In this document: in pieces, positions 9,996 to 17,938 of the stretch
Position numbering within the stretch: the stretch's first letter is position 1
Layout of the letters: each line of letters starts with the position of its first letter
Assembly (NCBI RefSeq): GCF_026651855.1
Contig: NZ_CP093280.1
Location: 3,698,001 to 3,762,000 of the forward strand
Length of the DNA: 64,000 nt
From: Pseudomonas silvicola
Lineage (GTDB): Bacteria > Pseudomonadota > Gammaproteobacteria > Pseudomonadales > Pseudomonadaceae
Direction: 5' to 3'
Translations under genes and position numbers: made by a program
The notes under the pieces: generated by a model
What the model was told of the DNA's origin: nothing
The model's input: the letters and a program-made list of their open reading frames with translations, nothing else
Databases searched by the model: none

Positions 9996-10495
9996 GTGCG
10001 GGCCTCGGCGAACGGTTGGTCGGCGTCTGCGCACACGGCCATGTAGGCGCCTAGCCGCCGGGAAAAGTGCTCGCGCACGGCCAGGCGCACGCTGCAGTGC
10101 TGGCAGGTCAGCTGGACGGTGGGCTCAGCCTCCTGCAGCGTGGCGCAATGCACGCAGTACAGCCGGCGCAGGCCTGAGGGATCTGCCCAGGCGCTGATTT
10201 CCTCTGCGCCAAGGCCCGCGCTGCGGGCAAGGGCATGCAGGTGCCAGATGAAAGCCTCGTCGCCGATCAGGTACAGGTGGCTGCCAACATGGCTGTGGCG
10301 CAAGTGCTCGGCCAGTTGCGGTTCGACGCCCGTCGCGCTGCCTTCAAGCAGCAAGGCGCTGGGCAGTTGCGCGGCCAGTTCAGCCGCTGCGCCGCTGCAT
10401 TGCGCCACGATGAGGTGCTGCACTGCCCCGGTGCAGGGCACCAAGGGCGTGTAGCGTGGCACGCTGCCGGTGTAAAGGTGGGGTGCGGGTGTCAT
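9992..10495 (-). CDS. Dimethylamine monooxygenase small subunit, DmmA-family
   Basis: A 167-residue protein, first gene of the amine operon. The N-terminal two thirds resemble a reductase-like NAD-binding fold (SHLYLIGDEAFIWHLHALA). The C-terminus has two CxxC pairs (YCVHC and CQHCS) of a small metal or iron-sulfur knuckle. This matches the DmmA-family subunit of dimethylamine monooxygenase, which occurs with the DUF3445 protein and a VanB-like reductase. I use the start MTPAPHLYT at 10495, after a GGAGG site. A longer frame exists but runs through the regulatory region. Its stop overlaps the GTG start of the reductase, implying translational coupling. Confidence 0.8.
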   Translation of the reverse strand: MTPAPHLYTGSVPRYTPLVPCTGAVQHLIVAQCSGAAAELAAQLPSALLLEGSATGVEPQLAEHLRHSHVGSHLYLIGDEAFIWHLHALARSAGLGAEEISAWADPSGLRRLYCVHCATLQEAEPTVQLTCQHCSVRLAVREHFSRRLGAYMAVCADADQPFAEART

Positions 10496-10531
10496 GCTGC
10501 CTCCAAGGAACTTTTTCCTGTTGGGGAAGAT

Positions 10532-10550
10532 AATTTCCCCTAGGGAATTT
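10532..10550. promoter_or_regulatory. Imperfect dyad upstream of the amine operon
   Basis: AATTTCCC and GGGAATTT flank a 3-base centre with 7 of 8 positions paired. It lies 37 bp upstream of the first amine-operon gene, where an operator or promoter-overlapping site could be. Function is inferred from position and symmetry only. Confidence 0.35.
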
Positions 10551-10572
10551 TTGATCAATGCCGTCTTGGAGA

Positions 10573-10588
10573 TACCCCCTTGGGGGTA
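10573..10588. promoter_or_regulatory. 7-2-7 palindrome, NarL/LuxR-type operator candidate
   Basis: TACCCCCTTGGGGGTA is a perfect 7-bp inverted repeat with a 2-bp centre. The half-sites match six of seven positions of the NarL heptamer (TACYYMT) in its 7-2-7 arrangement. It lies about 85 bp from both divergent start codons (10495 on the minus strand, 10664 on the plus strand). The adjacent plus-strand genes encode a NarL/LuxR-type response regulator. It is therefore a strong candidate operator for that regulator (inference). Confidence 0.6.
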
Positions 10589-10663
10589 GAGGGATAGACG
10601 CCCAGGCACGAGGCATGAAATTTGCTGCCTGATAGGCAGTGCCGCAAACAAGGGAAAGGGAGG

Positions 10664-11815
10664 ATGGAACTGGACGCGCGCAAGCTGCTAAGCCATTGGT
10701 GGAGTTGGCGAACAGGGCATGACTGGGAGCAGGGGCTGACGCGGGTACGCCAGACCGTCGCGCAATTGCCGGTCGCGGCGTGCTTGGGAGATGAGGCGTT
10801 GTCGGGCCTAGTGGCGCAGCTCGAATCATTGCCTGGCGTGCACCAGTGCGCGCTGGTGCTGGGCGGCGAGGAAATCAGCGTGGCCCGGCGGGACATGGTT
10901 CGCCATTGCCCGCTGGCGGCCACCTGCCTTTGGCGCCAGCGCGACGTAGCGGCGGGGCTGACCACCTGCGGTGGCTGCCTTGCGCAGGGTGTGCGGCGCC
11001 AAGTACTGCGTCTACCTGCCGACGCCAACGCCCAGTTGCTGGTAGACACACCTGCAGCACCGGGCCGGCCATTGCTCGGGCTACTGGCTGAGATTGCACC
11101 CGGCTTGAGCAGCGGGGTGCAACTCGTGCGTTACTTGCGTGCACAGCAGCACCGTGCGGCGCACTTCCAGCAGGGCGCACTGGCCCGCGAGCTACACGAC
11201 TCGGTGGCCCAGCAATTGGCTTACCTATCATTTCAGGTCACGTTGCTGCATGGCCGCCTGCACGACCGCAGCCAGGCCGAGGCTACGCTCGGCGAATTGC
11301 GCGGTGGCCTCAGTCACCTGCAACGTCAGGTACGTGAATTGATTACCAGCGCTCGTTTGACCATGGACGGCCGCACGCTGCGCCAGGCCCTTGTCGACTC
11401 GGTAGCCGAGTTCTCGCGACGCTGCATCATCGCATTCGAACTGGACAACCGCCTGGCCGATGGCGCGCTCAGTCCGGAAACCGAACTGCAATTGCTGCAG
11501 ATCATTCGTGAAGCCTTGACCAACGCGGTGCGCCATTCCCATGGGCGTCATGTTCTCATTGAACTGCGTGATACCCGCGATGGCGTGATCAACATTTGCG
11601 TTGAAGATGACGGCATAGGCCTTGGGCCGGTCGCCGACCTGGACAATCATTTCGGCCTGGCGATCATTCGTGAGCGCGCCGCTAGTATCGGCGCCACTCT
11701 AATGCTTGAAGGTGTAGCTCCCCACGGCACCCGCGTGCGCCTGCGCCTTGCACACCCGCACGCTTTATCCTCAAGGAGAACCCCTGATGAACAGCACTCG
11801 GCTGCTGCTGATTGA
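10664..11815 (+). CDS. NarX/NreB-like sensor histidine kinase with cysteine cluster
   Basis: A 383-residue soluble kinase. The C-terminus has the HisKA_3 H-box (ARELHDSVAQQL, His178) and a HATPase domain (REALTNAVRHSH, VEDDGIGLG, GTRVRLRL). The N-terminal 160 residues look GAF-like and contain CPLAATC and CGGC (Cys82, 88, 102, 105), a spacing that could ligate a metal or iron-sulfur cluster. No membrane segment is seen. The start ATG at 10664 follows GGGAGG. Its end overlaps the response regulator by 29 bp, so the two are coupled. It probably controls the divergent amine-oxidation operon. The signal is unknown. Confidence 0.87.
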   Translation: MELDARKLLSHWWSWRTGHDWEQGLTRVRQTVAQLPVAACLGDEALSGLVAQLESLPGVHQCALVLGGEEISVARRDMVRHCPLAATCLWRQRDVAAGLTTCGGCLAQGVRRQVLRLPADANAQLLVDTPAAPGRPLLGLLAEIAPGLSSGVQLVRYLRAQQHRAAHFQQGALARELHDSVAQQLAYLSFQVTLLHGRLHDRSQAEATLGELRGGLSHLQRQVRELITSARLTMDGRTLRQALVDSVAEFSRRCIIAFELDNRLADGALSPETELQLLQIIREALTNAVRHSHGRHVLIELRDTRDGVINICVEDDGIGLGPVADLDNHFGLAIIRERAASIGATLMLEGVAPHGTRVRLRLAHPHALSSRRTPDEQHSAAAD

Positions 11816-12434
11816 CGACCACCCGCTATTTCGCAATGGGCTGGCACAGTTATTCGCTGCCAGCGAGGATTTTGACGTAGTAGGCCAGGCGGGTAGTGGC
11901 CGCGAAGGCATTGCCATGGCGGTTAACCTGGCGCCGGCACTGGTCCTTCTGGACCTGCACATGCCCGGGCTCAGCGGCTTGCAGGTACTCGATGAGCTGC
12001 GCCAATTGCAGCTGGGCTGCAAAATCATGGTGCTGACGGCTTCTATCGACCGCGACGAGTTGCTGACGGCGATGCGCCTGGGTGCTAATGGCTATGTGCT
12101 CAAGGAAACCGAACCGGACGCCTTGTTGTGCCATGTGCGCAACTGCGGTCAGGGCGCGGTCATTCTCGATGACAGCTTAGCGACGCTGCTCTCGGAGCAG
12201 CCGTTGCAGTCCCCAGTGTTGGACGGCAGTCTGACCGAGCGCGAGGGGCAGACGCTGTCGCTGATTGCCTTGGGCATGAGCAATAAGCAGATCGGCCGTG
12301 AGTTGGGTATCAGCGATGGTACGGTGAAGGTCTATGTCAAGAGTCTGTTGAAGAAGTTGCGGCTGCATTCGCGCCTGGAGTTGGCAGCGTGGGTACACCG
12401 CTTCACCGTACCCGACCGACCGAGGAGTCACTGA
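11787..12434 (+). CDS. NarL/FixJ-family response regulator
   Basis: A 215-residue protein with an N-terminal receiver domain (acidic IDDH at residues 9-12, phospho-acceptor Asp56 in LVLLDLHMPG, Thr/Lys in LTAS and VLKE) and a C-terminal LuxR helix-turn-helix (LTEREGQTLSLIALG then GRELGISDGTVKVYVKSLL). The start MNSTRLLLIDDHP at 11787 has AAGGAG upstream. It is the cognate partner of the preceding kinase and probably binds the 7-2-7 palindrome at 10573-10588, activating the methylated-amine operon (inference). Confidence 0.92.
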   Translation: MNSTRLLLIDDHPLFRNGLAQLFAASEDFDVVGQAGSGREGIAMAVNLAPALVLLDLHMPGLSGLQVLDELRQLQLGCKIMVLTASIDRDELLTAMRLGANGYVLKETEPDALLCHVRNCGQGAVILDDSLATLLSEQPLQSPVLDGSLTEREGQTLSLIALGMSNKQIGRELGISDGTVKVYVKSLLKKLRLHSRLELAAWVHRFTVPDRPRSH

Positions 12435-13174
12435 TGGAACTGGATGGGCAGTGGACAATGCTTGACGGTTATCCGGTGTCGTTGCTGTGGCTTGATGACA
12501 ACGGTCACGTGCGCTACGCCAATGCCGCATGGAAACAGCTGATGGGGGACGAACCTAGCCACGGGGCCTTGCTGGAATGGGTACACCAGGAAGATCGCGC
12601 AGGGTGGAGCGCCGCGTTGCAGCGCCTGCTTGAACACCCTGCACGGCCGTTGCGTCAACGCCTGCGCTTTACACCAGGGGCTGGGGCGTTGCACTGGTTG
12701 GAGGTCTACTTGAGCCGTGGGACGCAAGGTTTCCATATGGCCGCTCATGACGTCACCGCTCAAAAGCGTCACGAAACAGGTTTGCAAGCCAGTCAGCGAA
12801 GCGCCTCGACCTTGTTGAACGGCATTCCGGGTCTGGTCTATCGAGGCCGTAATAATCGTGATTGGAGTATGGAGTTCGTCAGTGCTGGGTGCCTGACACT
12901 GACGGGCTATCCTGCCGAGCTTCTGACGGACAGTAACGACTTCAATTACGGCTCACTGATCCACCCGGACGATACTGATTACGTGTGGCGGGAGGTGCAA
13001 GCGGCGCTGGCGCGTCGCCAACCTTACGAGCTGTGGTATCGAATTTGTTGTGCGGACGGAGGGCTGAAAAACGTCTGTGAAAGAGGTGGAGGTATTTACG
13101 CTGATACGGGGGAGGTGTTGGGTATAGAGGGCATCATTTATGAGAGAAGCTGCAGTTGCCGACCTGCTGGGTGA
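12434..13174 (+). CDS. PAS-domain protein without output domain
   Basis: A 246-residue protein whose ATG overlaps the stop of the response regulator (TGATG), so it is the third gene of the signalling operon. Two PAS modules are visible: residues 1-120 (VSLLWLDDNGHVRYANAAW) and a PAS_3-type module from about 125 (GIPGLVYRG, FNYGSLIHPDD, LWYRICCADG). No kinase, GGDEF or HTH follows. The last residues (SCSCRPAG) do not look conserved, and GC falls right after the gene. It may be a sensory accessory protein, or a longer sensor truncated at the island boundary. Confidence 0.7.
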   Translation: MELDGQWTMLDGYPVSLLWLDDNGHVRYANAAWKQLMGDEPSHGALLEWVHQEDRAGWSAALQRLLEHPARPLRQRLRFTPGAGALHWLEVYLSRGTQGFHMAAHDVTAQKRHETGLQASQRSASTLLNGIPGLVYRGRNNRDWSMEFVSAGCLTLTGYPAELLTDSNDFNYGSLIHPDDTDYVWREVQAALARRQPYELWYRICCADGGLKNVCERGGGIYADTGEVLGIEGIIYERSCSCRPAG

Positions 13175-14500
13175 AGGAGAGCTTTGTAACAGTGATCAAG
13201 GGGAACCCCTTTTCGTCGAATGAGTGCCTTGGTGAGTCCCCGGCGGATACACGATTGCCCGGTACGTACCGGGTTCCCGTGGTTCTGCTATTAGGCTCAA
13301 TAGAAATACATCCCAACTCGGTCATGCTGCGTTGAAAACAGGCTCGGAATGCTCATTTACAATACGTAAACTCCGCTTCCTCGCGTGTGTTCGCCTTGCC
13401 TGGTCTTCGCTGGAATACATTTCACACAGACCCTAGAATTTGGCCTGTAGCAGCAGTTGCGCGTAGACGTTAGTATGGCTATTGTCTAACTGGGAACCTC
13501 CGTTGTTGATATCCTTTTCAGGTTTGTAGAAGCCGACCAACGGGATCGCCGACAGATGAGCATTGATCTGCCACATCGCATAGACGTCCAGTTCATTGCC
13601 CCCTAGATTGGCAAAGGCGCTGGCAGTTTTGCTCAGTGTTTCAAAATGGTAGCCCAGTACACCTAACGCTACGCTATCAGTGGGGCTGAGTGTCAGACCA
13701 ATCTGATGAATGCGCGCATTGGTGCTGAAAGGACCTGAGTAGTTGCTGGCTACTTCACCCTGGAACCAGGTGCCTAATGCCCTGACGTTCCCATAAAACA
13801 GCGGGTCGTATCCTTCCGAGAAGCGGCTGAAGCGATAGCTTAGCGCAGGGCGCCAAGGCAGAGCGGAAAATGTCCAACCTGACTCCAGATACCAGGCACT
13901 TTCATCCCCTTCATTGCGGTTTTGTCGGGCGTACTCCCCGCTGAGTAGCAACTCAGGATGTCCTAAATTGCCTTGTGCCCTGAGCGAAACTGTTCTGGTA
14001 CCGTCTCGATCCACAAAATCATAAGCGGGATCAGTGTCTACTACTTTCAGGTAGGTAAGGCCGATCGTGCCCAGCGCTTGGACGTTCTCCAAGGTGCCTG
14101 CAACGATTTCAGCCTTGCCCTGAGCTGGGTTATCGGACTTGAGCCACATTAAATCGCTGCGCAGGCCTTGCGTGCCGCCAATCTTGACGACCGCCGTTTC
14201 ATCGAAGGCTTTACGCCCGGTAAGGTAATAGGCTCCTCCGCGGTTCACGGCGCCGTCCAGGAACGACTTCCCGATGTTGAGGGCATCACCCGCAATCAGG
14301 AATCCATCGCCAATAATGACATTCTGGCGTCCTACCGAAACGTCCAGGCCATCTTTACCCAAGGTCGAAAAGCTGTCACCGGATTTCCATCCCAGATACG
14401 CATCTTCGAGCTTGGTCGTGCGCTCGGTGCCATCCGTCCAGCCGGCTGCATCGCCTTGACCAAACGTAGCGCTGGAAACCCAGTTTAGCGCCCCGTACGT

Positions 14501-14508
14501 GTGCTGTG
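14501..14508. repeat. Target site duplication, left copy
   Basis: GTGCTGTG directly abuts the left inverted repeat of the IS256-family element. An identical copy lies at 15891-15898. Confidence 0.9.
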
Positions 14509-15890
14509 GATCGTGTCCCAGGAAGTGGTGTAACTCATCACGGCCTTGGCCACTGAGTTTGCCGTTTAGTTGATCACGGCCGACAGCTTGGCCTGCGGAT
14601 TATCGCTGACCGCCTCGAACGCCTCCAATTGCATGTAGCGCCTTTGCAGGCACCACTCGTCGTTCTGTTCCAGCAGCATCGCCCCGACCAGGCGAGTGAT
14701 GGCTGGATCGTTCGGGAAGATACCCACGACCTCGGTGCGGCGCTTGATTTCAGCATTTAACCGTTCCAACGGATTAGTGCTGTGAAGCTGCTGCCGGTGT
14801 GCCTTGGGGAAGGCCATGTGCGCCAGCACTTCATCCTCGCAGCCATCCATAAGCGTCGCGATCTTTGGGTATTTCTCACGTAACTGGTCAGCTACCAGGC
14901 GCCATTGCTGGTGGCATTCCTGACGACTGTCCTGGGCAAACACCGTGCGAAGTAGCGCCGCCACCATCGTGCGCTGGCCCTTGCCGACGTGGGCCATGGC
15001 ATTGCGCATGAAATGCACGCGGCAGCGCTGCCAAGTCGCATGGAATACCTTGGAAACTGCGGCCTTGAGCCCTTCGTGAGCATCAGAGATGACCAGCTTC
15101 ACGCCTCGGAGCCCACGCCGCATCAGGCTGCGCAGAAAATCAGTCCAGAATGGTTCGGCTTCCGAAGGCCCGACCCTCATGCCCAGTACTTCACGGCCGC
15201 CGTTGGTGTTCACAGCCACGGCGATTATGACGGCGACCGACACGATACGGCCGGCCTCCCTGACCTTGACGTAGGTGGCGTCGATCCACAGATAAGGCCA
15301 GTCGCCCTCAAGCGGGCGATCAAGGAAGGCGTGTACGCGCTCATCGATCTCGCCGGCCAGCCGTGACACTTGGCTTTTTGAGATGCCAGACATTCCCATC
15401 GCCTTGACCAGCTCGTCCACTGAGCGCGTCGAGACGCCTTGGATGTAGGCCTCCTGGATCACCGCTGCCATGGCTTTTTCGGCAGTACGCCGTGGTTCCA
15501 GAAAGCCGGGAAAGTAACTGCCTTGGCGCAGCTTGGGGATCTTCAGATCAACATCGCCGGCGCGGGTTTGCCAGAGGCGATCACGGTAGCCGTTGCGGCT
15601 GTTTAGCCTGTCAGGGCTTTTGACATCGAACCCGGCGCCGCACAGGCTCTCGACGTCGAATTCCATCATGCGCTGGGCAACGAACTGGATCATTTGCTTG
15701 AGCAGATCAGCATCTGCCCCTTTCTCAACCAACTCGGTCAATGCGATAGTAGGTTTGGTCATCGTGGTTTCCCTGGTGAATGTTAGGTCTTCGCAAACTC
15801 AACGTTAGCCAAGAACCACGATGACCAACCTCTTTCGCCCGCAGGGCGCCTTCGGTTGGTTTAGTTACACCACTTCCTGGGACACGATCG
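14509..15890. mobile_element. Complete IS256-family insertion sequence
   Basis: A 1.38-kb element with a perfect 27-bp terminal inverted repeat (14509-14535 and 15863-15889, beginning GATCGTGTCCCAGG). One unpaired base follows at 15890. It is bounded by the 8-bp direct repeat GTGCTGTG. It contains one intact minus-strand transposase gene. The perfect target duplication and intact repeats suggest a recent insertion. Confidence 0.95.
14566..15762 (-). CDS. IS256-family transposase
   Basis: A 398-residue DDE mutator-type transposase. Asp residues are visible in [11 protein letters not shown] and [11 protein letters not shown], and Glu in [20 protein letters not shown]. The intervening Cys/His motif [13 protein letters not shown] is typical of the family. 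Length and domain content are complete. It mobilises the surrounding element and is unrelated to the catabolic genes it interrupts. It should be active unless point mutations too subtle to see are present. Confidence 0.97.
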   Translation of the reverse strand: MTKPTIALTELVEKGADADLLKQMIQFVAQRMMEFDVESLCGAGFDVKSPDRLNSRNGYRDRLWQTRAGDVDLKIPKLRQGSYFPGFLEPRRTAEKAMAAVIQEAYIQGVSTRSVDELVKAMGMSGISKSQVSRLAGEIDERVHAFLDRPLEGDWPYLWIDATYVKVREAGRIVSVAVIIAVAVNTNGGREVLGMRVGPSEAEPFWTDFLRSLMRRGLRGVKLVISDAHEGLKAAVSKVFHATWQRCRVHFMRNAMAHVGKGQRTMVAALLRTVFAQDSRQECHQQWRLVADQLREKYPKIATLMDGCEDEVLAHMAFPKAHRQQLHSTNPLERLNAEIKRRTEVVGIFPNDPAITRLVGAMLLEQNDEWCLQRRYMQLEAFEAVSDNPQAKLSAVIN

Positions 15891-15898
15891 GTGCTGTG
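15891..15898. repeat. Target site duplication, right copy
   Basis: The second copy of GTGCTGTG, immediately outside the right end of the IS256-family element. It matches 14501-14508. Confidence 0.9.
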
Positions 15899-16327
15899 CC
15901 TGGCTCCCCGAATTGATCCATCCACTTAGCCCGTATTTCGCATAGGATTCCTGCCAGTCTTTGCTACCGCCAGTCGTGGAACTGGATTGACCATAGCTTT
16001 TTCCACTATGAAAAATGCCCAATGCCAGCTCTGCATCTGCGTTCAATACCCCGGAATCTGAAGAGTAAAGCTCATAGGCATTAGCCTCGAACGTGCTTTG
16101 CAGCAGGGTACTAAATAGCAGGACGCTCAGTTTTTTGTTAGGGGATACCATCTTTTGCTCCGCTATATATTTACCGGTTACGGCTGGGTAAGTTTGAGGG
16201 AAAAACAAGATGGCAGATAGGGAGTGCCCGAAATCTCGAACTCAATTCGAGAGCGCCTGTTAAGCGGGTTCAATGCCCTGCCTTCTTATTGTTTTTAACG
16301 CACGCGTTGCAGAGAACTGTAAGTTTC

Positions 16328-16351
16328 TGCCCTGCCCAAGCAGGCAAGGCA
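16328..16351 (-). terminator. Hairpin after the aldehyde dehydrogenase gene
   Basis: On the minus strand a 9-bp stem (TGCCTTGCC with GGGCAGGGCA, one G-T pair) forms 10 bp past the aldehyde dehydrogenase stop. Only a weak U-run follows. It may be a partial terminator or mRNA stabiliser between the catabolic enzymes and the porin. Confidence 0.4.
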
Positions 16352-16361
16352 GGAGGAGCAT

Positions 16362-17828
16362 TTAAAGTGGGAAGGCGCGCTCGCCAAGTTGAAGGGTAAC
16401 CCATTTCAATTCAGTCATGTCCTGAACTGAGTAACGACCATTTTCCTTGCCATGGCCGCTGTCCTTGAACCCCCCAAAGGGGGCATTGGGATCATCATCG
16501 AATGAATTGTCGTTGATGTGTACAGATCCGGCTTCCACACGCAGGGCGAAGTCGAAGGCCTTTTGCAGGTCATTCGTGACGATACCTGACGACAAGCCAT
16601 AGGATGTGTCATTGGCCAGTTCGACGGCGTGTTCATAGTCGTTGGCTTTGTAAATGGAGACCAATGGCCCAAACGTCTCTTCATTATAAACATCCATCGA
16701 AGGCTGCACGTTCGTCAGCACCGACGGCTGGAACAGATTACCGCTGTACTCACCCCCCGTCAGAAGCGTCGCACCTTTGGACAGTGCGTCGTCGATCTGT
16801 CCTTTGATAAACTCGCATTGGCGAGCATTGATCAATGGCCCGATGATGGTTAATGGGTCGGTTGGATCACCACAACGTATCGAGCGTACTGTTTCCGAGA
16901 ATGCACGACAGAATGACTCGTAGATCGGTGCTTCGACAATAATTCGAGAGTTGGCCATGCACACCTGGCCTTGGTTGAAGAAAATGCCGAAAGCCGCCGC
17001 TCGGACCGCGTAATCAAGGTCAGCATCCTGAAGAACCACAATGGGGCTTTTGCCGCCCAATTCCAGTACGATGCGCTTCTGAAACTTTCCTGCGAGTTCG
17101 GATAGGTATTGTCCAACCTTTGCCGAGCCGGTGAAGGTCACCATCTTCACGCGTTTATCGGAGAAGAACTTGTCGCCTAACGCCTCGTTAGTAGTCGGAA
17201 GGACGTTGAATACACCGGGCGGCAGGCCGGCTTCCTCTAGAATTTCAGCGAATAGCAGGCCGATGAGCGGCGTCTGTGGCGCTGGCTTGAGCAAGAAAGC
17301 GTTACCAGCGGCAAGTGCAGGCGCCAGCTTCTTGCCATTCAATAGCAACGGTGCGTTAAAGGGGCCAACACCTGCGATAACGCCAAGCGGTTGCCGGAAC
17401 GACATCGAAATGCGCCCCGGCCCATCAGCGGGCATGGTCTCACCGCGAACATCGCGTGCCTGACCAGCGGCGATGCGGAAGGTACTGACCATGTAATCAC
17501 ATTCGAACATCGCCTTGCCGAATACATTGCCGCCTTCCTCGATAAGAATCTTCGCGATGTCCGCGCGACGACGCTCGATAATATCCGCAGCGCGGCAAAG
17601 GATGGCTTCTCGCTCCTTGGCCAACGTTTTGCCCCAGGCTTTCTGAGCTTCAAAAGCGGCGGCAATGGCACTATCTATATCCTCCGCCGTCGCCAATTTA
17701 ACGCGAGCGATAGCTGTTTGATTGTAAGGGTTGATGACAACCTGCTCGGGCTGGCCATGACTCGCCCAGGATCTGCCGTCGATATAAGGGTGGTAGGTTT
17801 TTAGTTGTGATGTCGCCAAGTCGGTCAT
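16362..17828 (-). CDS. NAD(P)-dependent aldehyde dehydrogenase
   Basis: A 488-residue aldehyde dehydrogenase of normal family length. Visible are the cofactor motif FTGSAKVGQYLSE, the general-base Glu in VLELGGKSP, the nucleophile in FNQGQVCMANSRI and the C-terminal FGPLVSIYKA. It oxidises an aldehyde to the carboxylate in the cytoplasm. It is the last enzyme gene of the minus-strand aromatic operon, about 110 bp after the dienelactone hydrolase-like gene. It resembles salicylaldehyde/vanillin-type dehydrogenases more than housekeeping types (impression from motif context, not an alignment). An aldehyde from the Tat-exported amine oxidase, or from side-chain cleavage, is a plausible substrate. 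Confidence 0.9.
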   Translation of the reverse strand: MTDLATSQLKTYHPYIDGRSWASHGQPEQVVINPYNQTAIARVKLATAEDIDSAIAAAFEAQKAWGKTLAKEREAILCRAADIIERRRADIAKILIEEGGNVFGKAMFECDYMVSTFRIAAGQARDVRGETMPADGPGRISMSFRQPLGVIAGVGPFNAPLLLNGKKLAPALAAGNAFLLKPAPQTPLIGLLFAEILEEAGLPPGVFNVLPTTNEALGDKFFSDKRVKMVTFTGSAKVGQYLSELAGKFQKRIVLELGGKSPIVVLQDADLDYAVRAAAFGIFFNQGQVCMANSRIIVEAPIYESFCRAFSETVRSIRCGDPTDPLTIIGPLINARQCEFIKGQIDDALSKGATLLTGGEYSGNLFQPSVLTNVQPSMDVYNEETFGPLVSIYKANDYEHAVELANDTSYGLSSGIVTNDLQKAFDFALRVEAGSVHINDNSFDDDPNAPFGGFKDSGHGKENGRYSVQDMTELKWVTLQLGERAFPL

Positions 17829-17938
17829 GTCAGCTCGCCTTTGAGTAGGGAGATAGATCCGGCAAGATTTACCGGATCATCTCGGCAGAGAAATTTCAGT
17901 CGTAAAAATCCAGGGGGATAGCGGCCCAGCTATCACCT

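Larger units (their letters stand above)
13433..16151 (-). pseudogene. Alginate-export-like outer-membrane porin, split by an IS256-family element
   Basis: The N-terminal part (16151 to 15891, 87 codons) has a signal peptide (MVSPNKKLSVLLFSTL, ending near ANA) and a beta-barrel start (LGIFHSGKSYG, WQESYAKYGLSG). The C-terminal part (14500 to 13433, 355 residues) has porin strands (SVGRQNVIIGDGFLI, YYLTGRKAFDETAVV, YSGPFSTNARIHQIGL) and ends in Phe (LLQAKF), typical of outer-membrane barrels. Removing the insertion and one 8-bp duplicate rejoins the frame exactly, giving 442 residues. It is the last gene of the aromatic operon and would have supplied outer-membrane uptake. Now it is almost certainly non-functional. 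Confidence 0.88.
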
